A DNA stretch of 64,000 nucleotides, taken from assembly GCA_000733355.1 (NCBI GenBank), contig JNVV01000018.1, forward strand, positions 472,967-536,966, given 5' to 3'. Numbering within the stretch: the first letter of the stretch is position 1; every line of letters begins with the position of its first letter. The notes beneath the pieces are model-generated. The model had not been told where the DNA came from, searched no databases, and saw only the letters and a program-made list of their open reading frames with translations. The translations under genes and the position numbers were made by a program. Positions 55,685 through 64,000 of the stretch are shown one piece after another. Source of the stretch: Falciphora oryzae (taxonomy: Eukaryota > Ascomycota > Sordariomycetes > Magnaporthales > Magnaporthaceae).

Positions 55685-55969
55685 TGTAACAAGGGGTCAA
55701 AGACGGCTTGGAAAAGGATCTCTATATTGCAGATAATCTTTCTATGGGCTCAAGAGATGCTTGAGGAAGAAGGAATCTTTCATGGAGGACATAGGAGATG
55801 GCAGGGTTTATATAAACCACCCTGTGATCCATGCGAAGTATTGAGTACATGATTCACACTGCCCCTCCGGCCTTCGGCCTTTGGGCCTCGGGGCCGTTGG
55901 GCACCTATACCGGTTCCCGGACCTTCTGTGGGGCCGATTAGGTGAGTCCGCAGGTTCTTCCGTGTGACA
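55685..55969 (-). repeat. 285-bp solo LTR (295-bp family) with TTTTT target duplication
   Basis: This is an inverted relative of 4531-4825 and 31109-31403. It runs TGTAACAAGG...CCGTGTGACA and is flanked by TTTTT at 55680-55684 and 55970-55974. The duplication is low-complexity. The undisturbed site in the other transposon copy supports the same boundaries. The middle (about 55865-55940) differs markedly from the other two copies. Confidence 0.75.
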
Positions 55970-56014
55970 TTTTTAAATTAGCCGTTTTTGTTTAGGAATT
56001 ATTAGTTTTGCATA

Positions 56015-57842
56015 ACGTGGTTCACCACCGAGTGGGCCACCCACACCCAACCTCTAGTCAATTAACGCGCATGCCAACCCAACAACGCCAGGAATCTATT
56101 CAAATTATTCGGAACTATATACATCAGACGTTTTTACTTCCTCCTAACAAGTGCGCGCATTGTATCCGGTTTTGCCGCACGTGCCACATCGCCGACGAGT
56201 TGTCGTTGCCTTCCTTTCCTAACCCCCATGGTCGCGCATTTCTTGCTATAGCTATCCATCCAGCTCCTACTGGTCCAGAACATTTCGTACCTCGTCGATA
56301 GTAAGTAACCCTCCAAATCGGACACGTGTTTTTTTGGCCCTCCGGCGTTTGCTTAATGCTTCGTTCGCTTTTCGAAACGTAAACACTTCGGCTCGGAAAA
56401 GGGCCATTTCGTGCATTATCACTTTCGTTCTTTTTGCAATTTAATCCACAGCCGCCAGTACGGGTATCGGAAAGCTGCCCTAGTAATTGGTAATTCGAGT
56501 TTTAATATATTCGGATTGCGCAGTTGCTTTTTTAGCTGTCCGCGGCGTTTTGGAAATCTAAGGTTCGGGGTCGTTCAAAGGCGTCCTCGGGGGAGTTGGA
56601 ATTCGTAACCTCACATCCAGCTTTTCCAAAACCGAATTCGGATTAAAAGGAGTAAGGCCAGCCCTTCGAAAACCTTTTTAAATGTTTTTTTTGGTTATAA
56701 AATCCAAAAATGCCGCTTTAAACGCCGAAAGGAACTCGACCTTAGTTACGTAGTTAACGTACGACCTTATTAAATCCTCGATTTGTCAACCGTACGCCTT
56801 TTTCATTAGGCTAAAGCATCCAACGTTAAGCGGCTAAAAAAAAGTGAAACGAATGCGAAAGCATACAAAGCGTAACGATGTTATATTTTTGGCAATAAAG
56901 CTCGAAATCCGTCGAGTAGTGGCTTTCGTAGCCCTCCAGCACTAACAAACGATGTAACCCCGTAAAACGAGCTGCAATATGTTTATCGAAATACTAAACC
57001 TATTCCAGGCCAAGTTCGTTCGTAATCCATCCATTAGAACTCGTTACGATAACCTAATCGCGCGGGAAGTTAGTTTCCAAATACCAATTGGCTAAATGGT
57101 ACTGCCTTTTAACGATAATAAAAGGGGGGATCGCCTAACCGCAACAGTTAACCCTTTAAATAACTGTAGCCCATTCCCGGTTGCTAAGCTGGACCAGTTT
57201 TGCTTTGCTACAGCTTTCCGATGTTGTAATAACCATAACGGCCGCGATCATACCCATAAAAAAGCCGGTTTCGTCGAAATTGTAAATATCGTTATCCTAA
57301 ATGCCATATTTATCGATAGTATTCCGCATAAGGTCGAACCACGCAAAAACAAGCTTGGGATTTTCGCATTTGGCCCTTTGGTAGTCGTACTTTCGAATCC
57401 AGCGCGTGCCGAGCCCTGCGCGGCGTTTAACGAACCTCGCGACCCAGTTGGTCCTGACGGCGCCCGCGTCGCGTTCGGCGAGCAATCGGTTGGCCATATT
57501 TTCAACACCAGAAGGCCGGGGAGGGAATGCGCGAAAATCCAGCTCGAGTATGTACTTAACAAGCGCCTCCTCTTCGGATTCCGTTAATTTCCGGACGTTG
57601 GGTTTGCAATCGCGTCGAGCAGGTTGGCCGCGCTTTCGACGCGTTAAAGTCAATCTCGCGACCGAATAGATTTTCGCAGCCTCCCGCACGCTGAGTTTCG
57701 GGTTGGATTGCAAAGCCCGAAAGGCAAGGACTACCCGACTTTCGTCGTTTCCTGTTGACATTGTTGTTGGTGGAGGAATTGGTCGCGAAAGAAGAAGTGT
57801 CGCGTGGTCGCGCGTTTTGGCCCACTCGGTGGTGAACCACGT
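56015..57842 (-). mobile_element. pogo-type DNA transposon, family B copy 2 (1828 bp)
   Basis: Ends are ACGTGGTTCACCACCGAGTG and its inverse, with TA at 56013-56014 and 57843-57844. It is nested in pogo family A copy 2. The minus strand holds the transposase from 57761 (MSTGNDESRVVLAFRALQSN), with the HTH and CENP-B-type domains intact for about 150 codons. Stops occur farther on. It lacks the LTR and SINE-like insert of copy 1, so it shows the empty sites of both. Confidence 0.85.
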
Positions 57843-58646
57843 TATATTTTCCTTTAAAAATAATAAAAGGCCGTTATTTAACTTTTGTTACCGAAACGCA
57901 TTTAATAAAAAAAATCCATTACCGTAATCCCGGCTTTTTTTTATACAACGGCCGGGTCCCCGCGAATCCTAAAACTAGCCCGTTGCCGGTTTTGCCCTTT
58001 CAAAAACCGCTTTTATCCATATTGTGGCGGTTTTAAAAGGGGATTTCTTTAATTTTAGGGATATTTAGCTTTCGCTACCATTTCGTAATTATTTCCGTAA
58101 TGGCACCGTTTATACGGGCTTTTTCCATAGCTTTGCCTTTATAAATTTGAATTTTTAAATTCCGGGCTAAAAATCCAGCCGCCTAACGTTTCCCAAAAGG
58201 TGCTTTATCGCCTGCCGTATAAAAAATCTTTTACGCATAATAACGCAATTCTCCGTAGGTTAGGGGAAGCCTTAGGGCGGCCTAAATAGCTACCTATTTG
58301 GCTAGGTATTTTTTTTATGCCGCGGAAAGCCGTTAAAACCGCTTTTGTGCTTGCTAATAGGGCTCGGCCCCTTTAATGCGGCCTCGTAAAATGGACTCAG
58401 GTATCCCCTAATCAAAGGCGGCCGCCCGCCGGGACCAGCCCTTTCGCATTAAGGCGAAGGCCTCGGCGACGTTTTTTTCTGTCCAGCCCTTTTGCATCGA
58501 CTTGGCTACAAAATGTACTAAAAATGAAGTCAAACGGATGAATTTTGATCAAAATATGGAAGATATAAAGTGTGCGTGGTGCCCGGGCCGAAAGATACAT
58601 TAGTGCGCGGACAGGGGGGTGCGCGGACAGGGGGTGCACCGACTTA

Positions 58647-59308
58647 TAACTTCGGCTTCGTTTTCGGCCATCGTTCCTTTATCCTACCTATGCAGTTAGT
58701 TTTTTTCTAGGGGTTGATGCTTCGTCACTGCACTATCCTGATAATTTTCAACTTTTCAAGATACAGAATCCCGTAGCTTTGTTCCTCCCTAGATTGGATG
58801 CTGACGGCCAAGAAATAAGACCTTGTGCAAAGTTCCACGCCGGCCCCCAAATAATCATCTTTTTATCTGGATCGCCAAACGATCCTTCGTAAAACAGTTG
58901 GTCAGGCGACTGGCCCAGCATTTGGGGTCCAAAACATCTTTCCAAATTTAATATGCAATGTCATTTTTTTCATCCGGGTATCTGTTGTGTAATCGTTCTT
59001 CTTCGCCATCCTCGGCTCCGAGGGAGGCTCCAACAGCCCGTACGTAGCGTTCGGGGCCGAGTTTCTCACACCGGGCTTCCACTTCCATGGGGTCACAGCG
59101 TGTCACCCAGCACCATTTCCCAGTTTATCAAGGCGGAACACATACCCTGAAGGTTCCCTTGTAAGGCTGAAGCACATGCTGTCCGAGTGCCTGGGGAACT
59201 AAATAACTAGGATTGGCTTCCACTTCCCACCCCTTGCACACGCGCGCATGTAAACGTACGCGCGTGCACTACCAACACTCATATGTGGCACTGCGCCTGT
59301 TCCATCAC
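58647..59308. other. Intergenic stretch, no supported gene
   Basis: No coding frame is convincing. The right part would be the promoter of the small membrane protein. Confidence 0.35.
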
Positions 59309-59856
59309 ATGACCGACGCCAGCGGCCCGCAGAGGGTTCTCTTCGAGGGGCTCGAAGTCGTGATCCCTGGTCTCGAGTGGGTTCGGTCATCGCAAGGCCG
59401 AACAGAGCGCAGATGGACAGCGACGGAACCCGACAACACCAGCGAATTTGAGCAATCCCATCGGGACGAGTCCACACACCTGCGAATTGCACCGTGGACG
59501 ATCCTCGCCGTTGGCTTTGTTATTGGCGGCATCATAGGCAGCGCCATCGTGGGTGGTATACTGGGCTCGATGCTCTCCACTCGACCCCAGCATCCCTCCT
59601 GTCCGCAATAGACCGGCAATCGCCAACCACTTCGAACCCGGCACCTGCGACAGAAACGGCTACGACGACAAAAACCGTGGCCGTCCCCAGCTCCCTCGTA
59701 TGTCGTGCCGTTGTCTTTCGCCGCAGGATAATGAACGACATCCCGTTTAGAGACAACCACGGGAACTGCTTCTTTAAGAACGCGACACTGCAGGAGAATA
59801 ATGAGGGGAAGTATGACACGGACGTGATTGCGGGGATCTTGATCGCTGGCTCCTGA
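59309..59856 (+). CDS. Small single-pass membrane protein of the 'EGLEVV' type
   Basis: Exon 1 begins MTDASGPQRVLFEGLEVVIP and leads to a Gly/Ile-rich transmembrane helix (ILAVGFVIGGIIGSAIVGG). With a 56-bp intron (59556-59611) a Thr-rich stalk (TETATTTKTVAVP) and a short C-terminal part (PFRDNHGNCFFKNATLQ) follow, giving 163 aa. Without splicing the frame stops at 59611. The N-terminal EGLEVV plus central Gly-rich helix is a common layout of ascomycete type II membrane proteins with lectin- or PAN-like ectodomains. Here the ectodomain looks short and no domain is certain. Confidence 0.5.
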
Positions 59857-60023
59857 ATGTTGAGCATGGAGAGGATCCGTATGTTCACTTCGAGGCAAGT
59901 AGAGGTTTCGTTTCACACGACAGGCCGAGATACTCGGGCTAGCAGGTGGGATCTATGATTAATTGCCAACTATTGCATCGGGTCATCCCCACCGCGTAAC
60001 TCGTAAGTTTCCTCCCTCCTCCC

Positions 60024-60743
60024 TCACATCAAAACGGCAGCGCCAGCAGCGGCGCCGATGAGCATGCCCAGTCCGACAGACCTCAGGCCCGACGCAGCAC
60101 CTGCCGCCCTCGTCGTAGCAGCAGACGCCTGGCCCGTCGTGGACGAGGATCCTTGGCTGGCAGTGGAGGAAGATCCCTTGCTGGTCGGAGCGGCGAGTCC
60201 CTGGCTCGTGGTGCCCGAGGCCAGCTGCGTCGGCAGCGCCTGCTCCTCGGCGCGGGTCTTGCCCTCCTCATTGACCCAGAAGACGGTGGCCTTGGTGGGG
60301 CATATGATGGCGATGCCCACGGGCTCCCCGGCGACCTCGGTGCACTTGGCCTTGACCTGCTCGACGGTGCTCGACATGGCCAGAGCCCACGACATGGCCT
60401 TGCTCGAGTAGCCGACGTAGTCGGAGCTCAGCGACTCGGGCATCGTGGCCGAGCAGGGCTCGGCCAGCTGCTTCAGCCCGTCCTTCATAGCCCAGGACAT
60501 GAGCGACGGCGGCGGGGTCGGCACCGCAACCGCGATGGACAGCAGCGTCGACGCGCACTGCTTGAGGGACTCGGCGGTGGCGGTGGCGGGGTCGGGAACT
60601 GAGAGCTGCTGGCGGGCGACGTGCTGGCGCGGCGGCGCGGTCGGGACTGGGAAGCGGAGGTCGATGGCCATGTGGGGGACCTGGGCCGCCGCGGTGCTGG
60701 CCAGGGCCAAAAGGGAGGGGACGATGGTAGCCGTCAGCTGCAT
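60024..60743 (-). CDS. GPI-anchored-type cell-surface protein
   Basis: A single exon of 239 aa. It has a signal peptide (MQLTATIVPSLLALASTAAA), a conserved-looking middle with CASTLLSIAVAVPTPPPSLM and further cysteines, and a Ser/Thr/Ala-rich stalk (about 175-215). A hydrophobic C-terminus (GLGMLIGAAAGAAVLM) is suited to GPI attachment. This resembles a group of unnamed ascomycete cell-wall proteins. No catalytic motif is seen. A TATATAAA box at 60932-60925 lies about 180 bp upstream of the ATG. Confidence 0.75.
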   Translation of the reverse strand: MQLTATIVPSLLALASTAAAQVPHMAIDLRFPVPTAPPRQHVARQQLSVPDPATATAESLKQCASTLLSIAVAVPTPPPSLMSWAMKDGLKQLAEPCSATMPESLSSDYVGYSSKAMSWALAMSSTVEQVKAKCTEVAGEPVGIAIICPTKATVFWVNEEGKTRAEEQALPTQLASGTTSQGLAAPTSKGSSSTASQGSSSTTGQASAATTRAAGAASGLRSVGLGMLIGAAAGAAVLM

Positions 60744-60924
60744 TTTGGGTGCTGGTATTCGACGATGATGGGATTCTTTCGTTCGTTACGGCGTCCGCCT
60801 CTTGGAGTCTCGAGGACACTGGCTGATGCTTTTCCACTGGGTTTCTTGGCTGTCAGGAAAGGAGCGTGTGCCTGAGAATCCGAGCAGCAGTACAAGATGA
60901 AGGAAAGCTGTCAGACCGTCTTTC

Positions 60925-60932
60925 TTTATATA
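60925..60932 (-). promoter_or_regulatory. TATA box of the GPI-anchored-type gene
   Basis: TATATAAA on the minus strand, about 180 bp before the start codon at 60743. Confidence 0.5.
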
Positions 60933-61724
60933 GAGTGGATTCTCTCTGGCCCACGATGCTCCCCACCCATCGGACCAATGTTAAATTTGCAAATCGTTGG
61001 TCCGAATCCCCCTGAATCCGCAGCATGGGGGCGACCTCGGCAGTCGCAGGCAGCCACTGAGATTAAGATTGATTGCTGGCCTCGACCCCAATTTTCTGCG
61101 GCCTCGTCCCATCGCGGGTGGGGAAGAAAAGACCGACAGCAGCGCGTTCGAGACCAACAGCCACCGCTGCAGGATTGAGGATGGCTGGTGGCCCAAAAAT
61201 CTCGGGTGGGCTGAGGACCGAACCCAGCTCTCCGCCCTCCATTTGGCCCCAGGCTTGGACCGACGGTGAATGGCTTCCGAGCCGCCCAACGCCATCAATA
61301 TCAGGTGCTGAGTTGGGAGGCATCGTGACCCTGTCAGGAATTTCTCGTGGCTCAGTTCTCCTTTCTACCACGCAAAAGCCTCCCTCGAGGTTCGACATCC
61401 CTAGCTTTGGCCTTTTCGACTTGGCGTTTATCGACAATCCACTTTTCGGGCTGCGTTGACGAAGACCCGAAGTCGTCTATCCCCCAGTATTCACGGTATT
61501 ACTCGTAAGCACTAGGCACACAAACACGTCCTACTCACTGTTGCGCATCATCAACATCACATAACATTCTTGCACCCTTTGTAATCCCAATCACTGGGTA
61601 ATTTCTAGCCTATCCTCCAGCGGTAGTTGCTTCGCGACAACACTGCTTACTTTCCTCCATCTCCTCGCCTTTTTGGCATGGTTGTCCAGGCGGCAAAAGT
61701 CACAACATGTGGGGGTCCACTCCT

Positions 61725-62724
61725 TCAGGAGCAGCCGATAGGCTCCGGCTTCGCTGCATCCAGCTTGTTGAGAAGCGTCCCGACCTCACTCGCATGGACG
61801 GGCTCTTCCGGGCGGCACCACCCCTCAGCATATGGGAGACGTTCTTGCTCTGAGATTCCGGCCGTGATTAAACCTCCGGGTTAGCAAATTCCAGCTTTCG
61901 TTGCACGCGCCTGCCCATGGAAGCCGGACAATGGAGCAATTACTTACCGAAGAAAACCCTGACGTACTCCCTCAGAGCAGTTCCGTTGACCTTGTCGCCA
62001 AGAGCCGACAAGTACAAGGCGGTGGCTCCGATCGAGAGCCTGGCTTGTTCTTCAGTCTGGCTGAAGCCCGGGTTTGATGCCTTCGCCGCGACACGCCGTT
62101 GGACAAACGCCCTGGCGGCATGTTCGAGTTTGATCACGCGCTCGGGAAGCCACGCTAGAGTCGAGTTCCAGATCGTGGGGTTGAAGCTGTGATTGTCGCC
62201 AAAGAAAATGTCGTTCCGGCTGAGGCTGCCGTCGTGTTCGATGACTGAGAGGTAGGAGGAGGCGGCCCGCCCAAGAGAATTAGTTACGCGAGTTAAAAGG
62301 CAGGCCATCCCGAACGACGGATCTCTCACCATCGTGTTTGTTGATATCATCGAGGTGGAAGGTGTTGTTGTGGCCTGTAGTCGATATGGACAGGCCCGAT
62401 GTGACCAAACCCTGGATGACGTCGCTTGCAAAGTTCAGTCCCTCCTCGACGGCCTTGAAGTATTGCTCAGCCGAGATGTTGAAGCCATCGCGGGGCAGGT
62501 AACCGTGGTTTGCGAGCGCGTTCAGCGCCGGGCAGGGGCTGCGACCTGGAGAGTCAAATGTGTAAGATGGATGGCCCTGACAAGAGCTATCTGATTAATC
62601 ATGTGAACTCACGGTCTCCTGGGCTAGGAGCCTCCCAAGGGTGGCGATCGAGGTTCAGCGGACATCCACCAGCGCTGCTGAGCCCGACCAAGAGGCTGGC
62701 CGCAAAAAGGATAGTGCTCTTCAT
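61725..62724 (-). CDS. Secreted heme-thiolate peroxidase (chloroperoxidase / short peroxygenase family)
   Basis: Four exons (62724-62613, 62545-62330, 62244-61948, 61849-61725), all phase-matched, give 249 aa. A signal peptide (MKSTILFAASLLVGLSSA) precedes the heme-ligand motif SPCPALNALANHGYLPRDG; the Cys of PCP binds heme iron. The HNNTFHLDDINKH and VIEHDGSLSRNDIFFGDNHS blocks follow, giving the Glu-His-Asp set of chloroperoxidase. The tail is FFGEQERLPYAEGW-like after splicing. The length is that of short fungal unspecific peroxygenases. It would use hydrogen peroxide to halogenate or oxygenate organic substrates outside the cell. A TATAAA at 62850-62845 lies about 120 bp upstream. Confidence 0.9.
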
Positions 62725-62844
62725 GCTCGGTGAAGTGATGGACTGATCAGTAGCTCTCGAAGTTATTCGGTTTGCCTCAGGTGTTCTGCCCTGGAGATGC
62801 GTTCGGACCCTCACAAAGACAGAAAGGACCGGGCGGTTCTCTTG

Positions 62845-62850
62845 TTTATA
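62845..62850 (-). promoter_or_regulatory. TATA box of the peroxidase gene
   Basis: TATAAA on the minus strand, about 120 bp upstream of the ATG at 62724. Confidence 0.5.
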
Positions 62851-63884
62851 TGCCTTTCTCCCAGTCGAGAAACCCGCCCGCCCAACATCATCACCTCGAG
62901 CTTCCCAGAGATTTGTCGTCGGGCTTCGGTGCAATTCTACGCCGTTTTCTCTTGCCCAAAATCCCCCTGCTTACGGCGGTGATGCCAGCCAACGCACAGC
63001 CATTGAGCTGACACATTGACTAAGTCGATTATGAAGCAGCGAATTTGGAATTCCCGTGGCTTTAGCTTCGAGGATCCACTGTCAGCTGTGGAGATAAAAG
63101 AGATCGGCACTTGTGCCAACCTGGAGCCGCAAGAGACCAATGCCAAAGCAGTCTGGCGTTACATGCTAGTCCACCCAGGTCAACGTAATTTACGAGGCTG
63201 GTGCGGGCGCAGTGCGTGAACTGTGATTATTTGGAAGGTCCATTGGCGGCTATCTGACTGCGCCCGAGTGGGCAGACACCAAGTCCAGCCTCCGGGCAGA
63301 CCTTTCACTCCGAGGGCATTTTGAACTTCAGAGTGCACCGTCTCAGCCGTCTTCCGTCTCCCGGTGGATCGTTAGTGCCAAGTTATCTCGTCCCGAGCCG
63401 AAATAGGGCACGTGCTGGCACTCATATCCTGCTGGATCAGGGTCTTCGTCCCGACTTTGTGGGCGGTGATCCCGGCACCGATGGGTCCCAAACAGGCGGC
63501 AGCTGAACATAGAGTCGTGGGTACGCGCAGGGGTTGCACTCGCCTCTGGCAGGCTCCACGGCTAAATTGACGTCAACCAAGGAATCGTGAGCTGTCAAGC
63601 CAATGAATACTCCCCCATGTTGCATGCACGCAAAGACAAGGTGACAGTGAAGCCTTTCGACAGTCGAAAACCAGGAACTCGCATATGCAAGATGCCGAGC
63701 TGGTGCTAGCTTGGAAGCGAATGGCCGCACGCCGCGCATGCGCGGTGTTACTTTGCATTGGTTCCTTGGAGCAAATATTGCTTCGTGGCTTCCCATTCCA
63801 CTTCGAATTTCCCCATAGGATCGTTTCATGCAGGAAAATATCTTGGCCTCTTTTCTTGCATCCAGATCCGCTTTGTGTCACGGA
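62851..63884. other. Intergenic stretch at the right end, no supported gene
   Basis: No frame has a recognisable domain or splice-supported structure. Confidence 0.35.
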
Positions 63885-63892
63885 TATATAAA
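63885..63892 (+). promoter_or_regulatory. Probable TATA box of a gene starting beyond the window
   Basis: TATATAAA on the + strand is followed by a pyrimidine-rich, ATG-free leader (63900-64000), the usual picture just upstream of a highly expressed fungal gene. The gene itself is not in the window. Confidence 0.4.
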
Positions 63893-64000
63893 GGGAGCCA
63901 GCGTTGCACAGAACCACTGCCACATATTATCACAGTATCTTCACCATATCCATCTTTCCAAAGGCCCGGTCAAGGCACCAGAGAATACCATAATCCCATA

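Larger units (their letters stand above)
54692..58644 (-). mobile_element. pogo/Fot-type DNA transposon, family A copy 2, with nested LTR and pogo B element
   Basis: It has the same inverted repeats as 878-3537 and the same orientation, with flanking TA at 54690-54691 and 58645-58646. Removing the nested LTR and the nested family B transposon leaves about 1.83 kb. Compared with copy 1, nearly all differences are C/G to T/A. The minus-strand transposase is even more degraded than in copy 1 (tail near 54790-54970, N-terminus near 58500-58440). Confidence 0.87.

Noticed and set aside
1..64000. CRISPR arrays, operons, bacterial-type riboswitches or terminators
   Set aside because: None are seen. 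Introns, fungal domains and LTR elements show a eukaryotic genome where these are not expected.

Overview
The window comes from a filamentous ascomycete, most likely a Sordariomycete. Four features point there: short (56-217 bp) GT-AG introns; GC-rich genes; AT-rich transposons full of C-to-T/G-to-A decay and stop codons, as repeat-induced point mutation (RIP) leaves; and fungus-specific families (HET, HeLo-like NACHT, Clr5, AA9, chloroperoxidase-type peroxygenase). Gene models were built by hand from reading frame, splice signals and phase. They have not been tested against transcripts or databases.

Layout. 1-5.4 kb: nested transposon remains (an LTR end, a LINE tail, a pogo-type DNA transposon carrying two solo LTRs, a gypsy integrase fragment and a defective short LTR element). 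6.5-16.3 kb: a gene island with a B-box/GTPase-like/RING-like/patatin protein, a secreted M28 aminopeptidase, a single-pass membrane protein and an atypical AA9-CBM1 gene. 17.5-35.4 kb: one 17.9-kb Copia-type retrotransposon bounded by an ATTTT target duplication. It has absorbed a solo LTR, a complete gypsy element, a second solo LTR, and a pogo-type transposon that itself contains a solo LTR and a tRNA-headed SINE-like insert. 35.7-53.8 kb: a second gene island with a HeLo-like/NACHT NLR, a broken HET gene next to a 149-bp assembly gap, a small secreted protein, a repeat-bearing secreted peptide precursor, an intact HET gene, a Clr5-TPR-like gene, a histidine acid phosphatase and a short-chain dehydrogenase. 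54.7-58.6 kb: a second nested pogo-type element. 59.3-62.7 kb: a small membrane protein, a GPI-anchored-type protein and a chloroperoxidase-type heme-thiolate peroxidase.

Two themes stand out. The first is an accessory self/non-self or immune-like set (patatin-GTPase protein, NLR, two HET genes) interspersed with RIP-decayed transposons. The second is a secretome (aminopeptidase, AA9, phosphatase, peroxidase, a possible Kex2-type repeat precursor, a small secreted protein). The most novel-looking items are the C-terminal-patatin GTPase protein, the three-repeat secreted precursor, the antisense zinc-motif ORF inside the Copia element, and the 830-bp tRNA-headed insertion.
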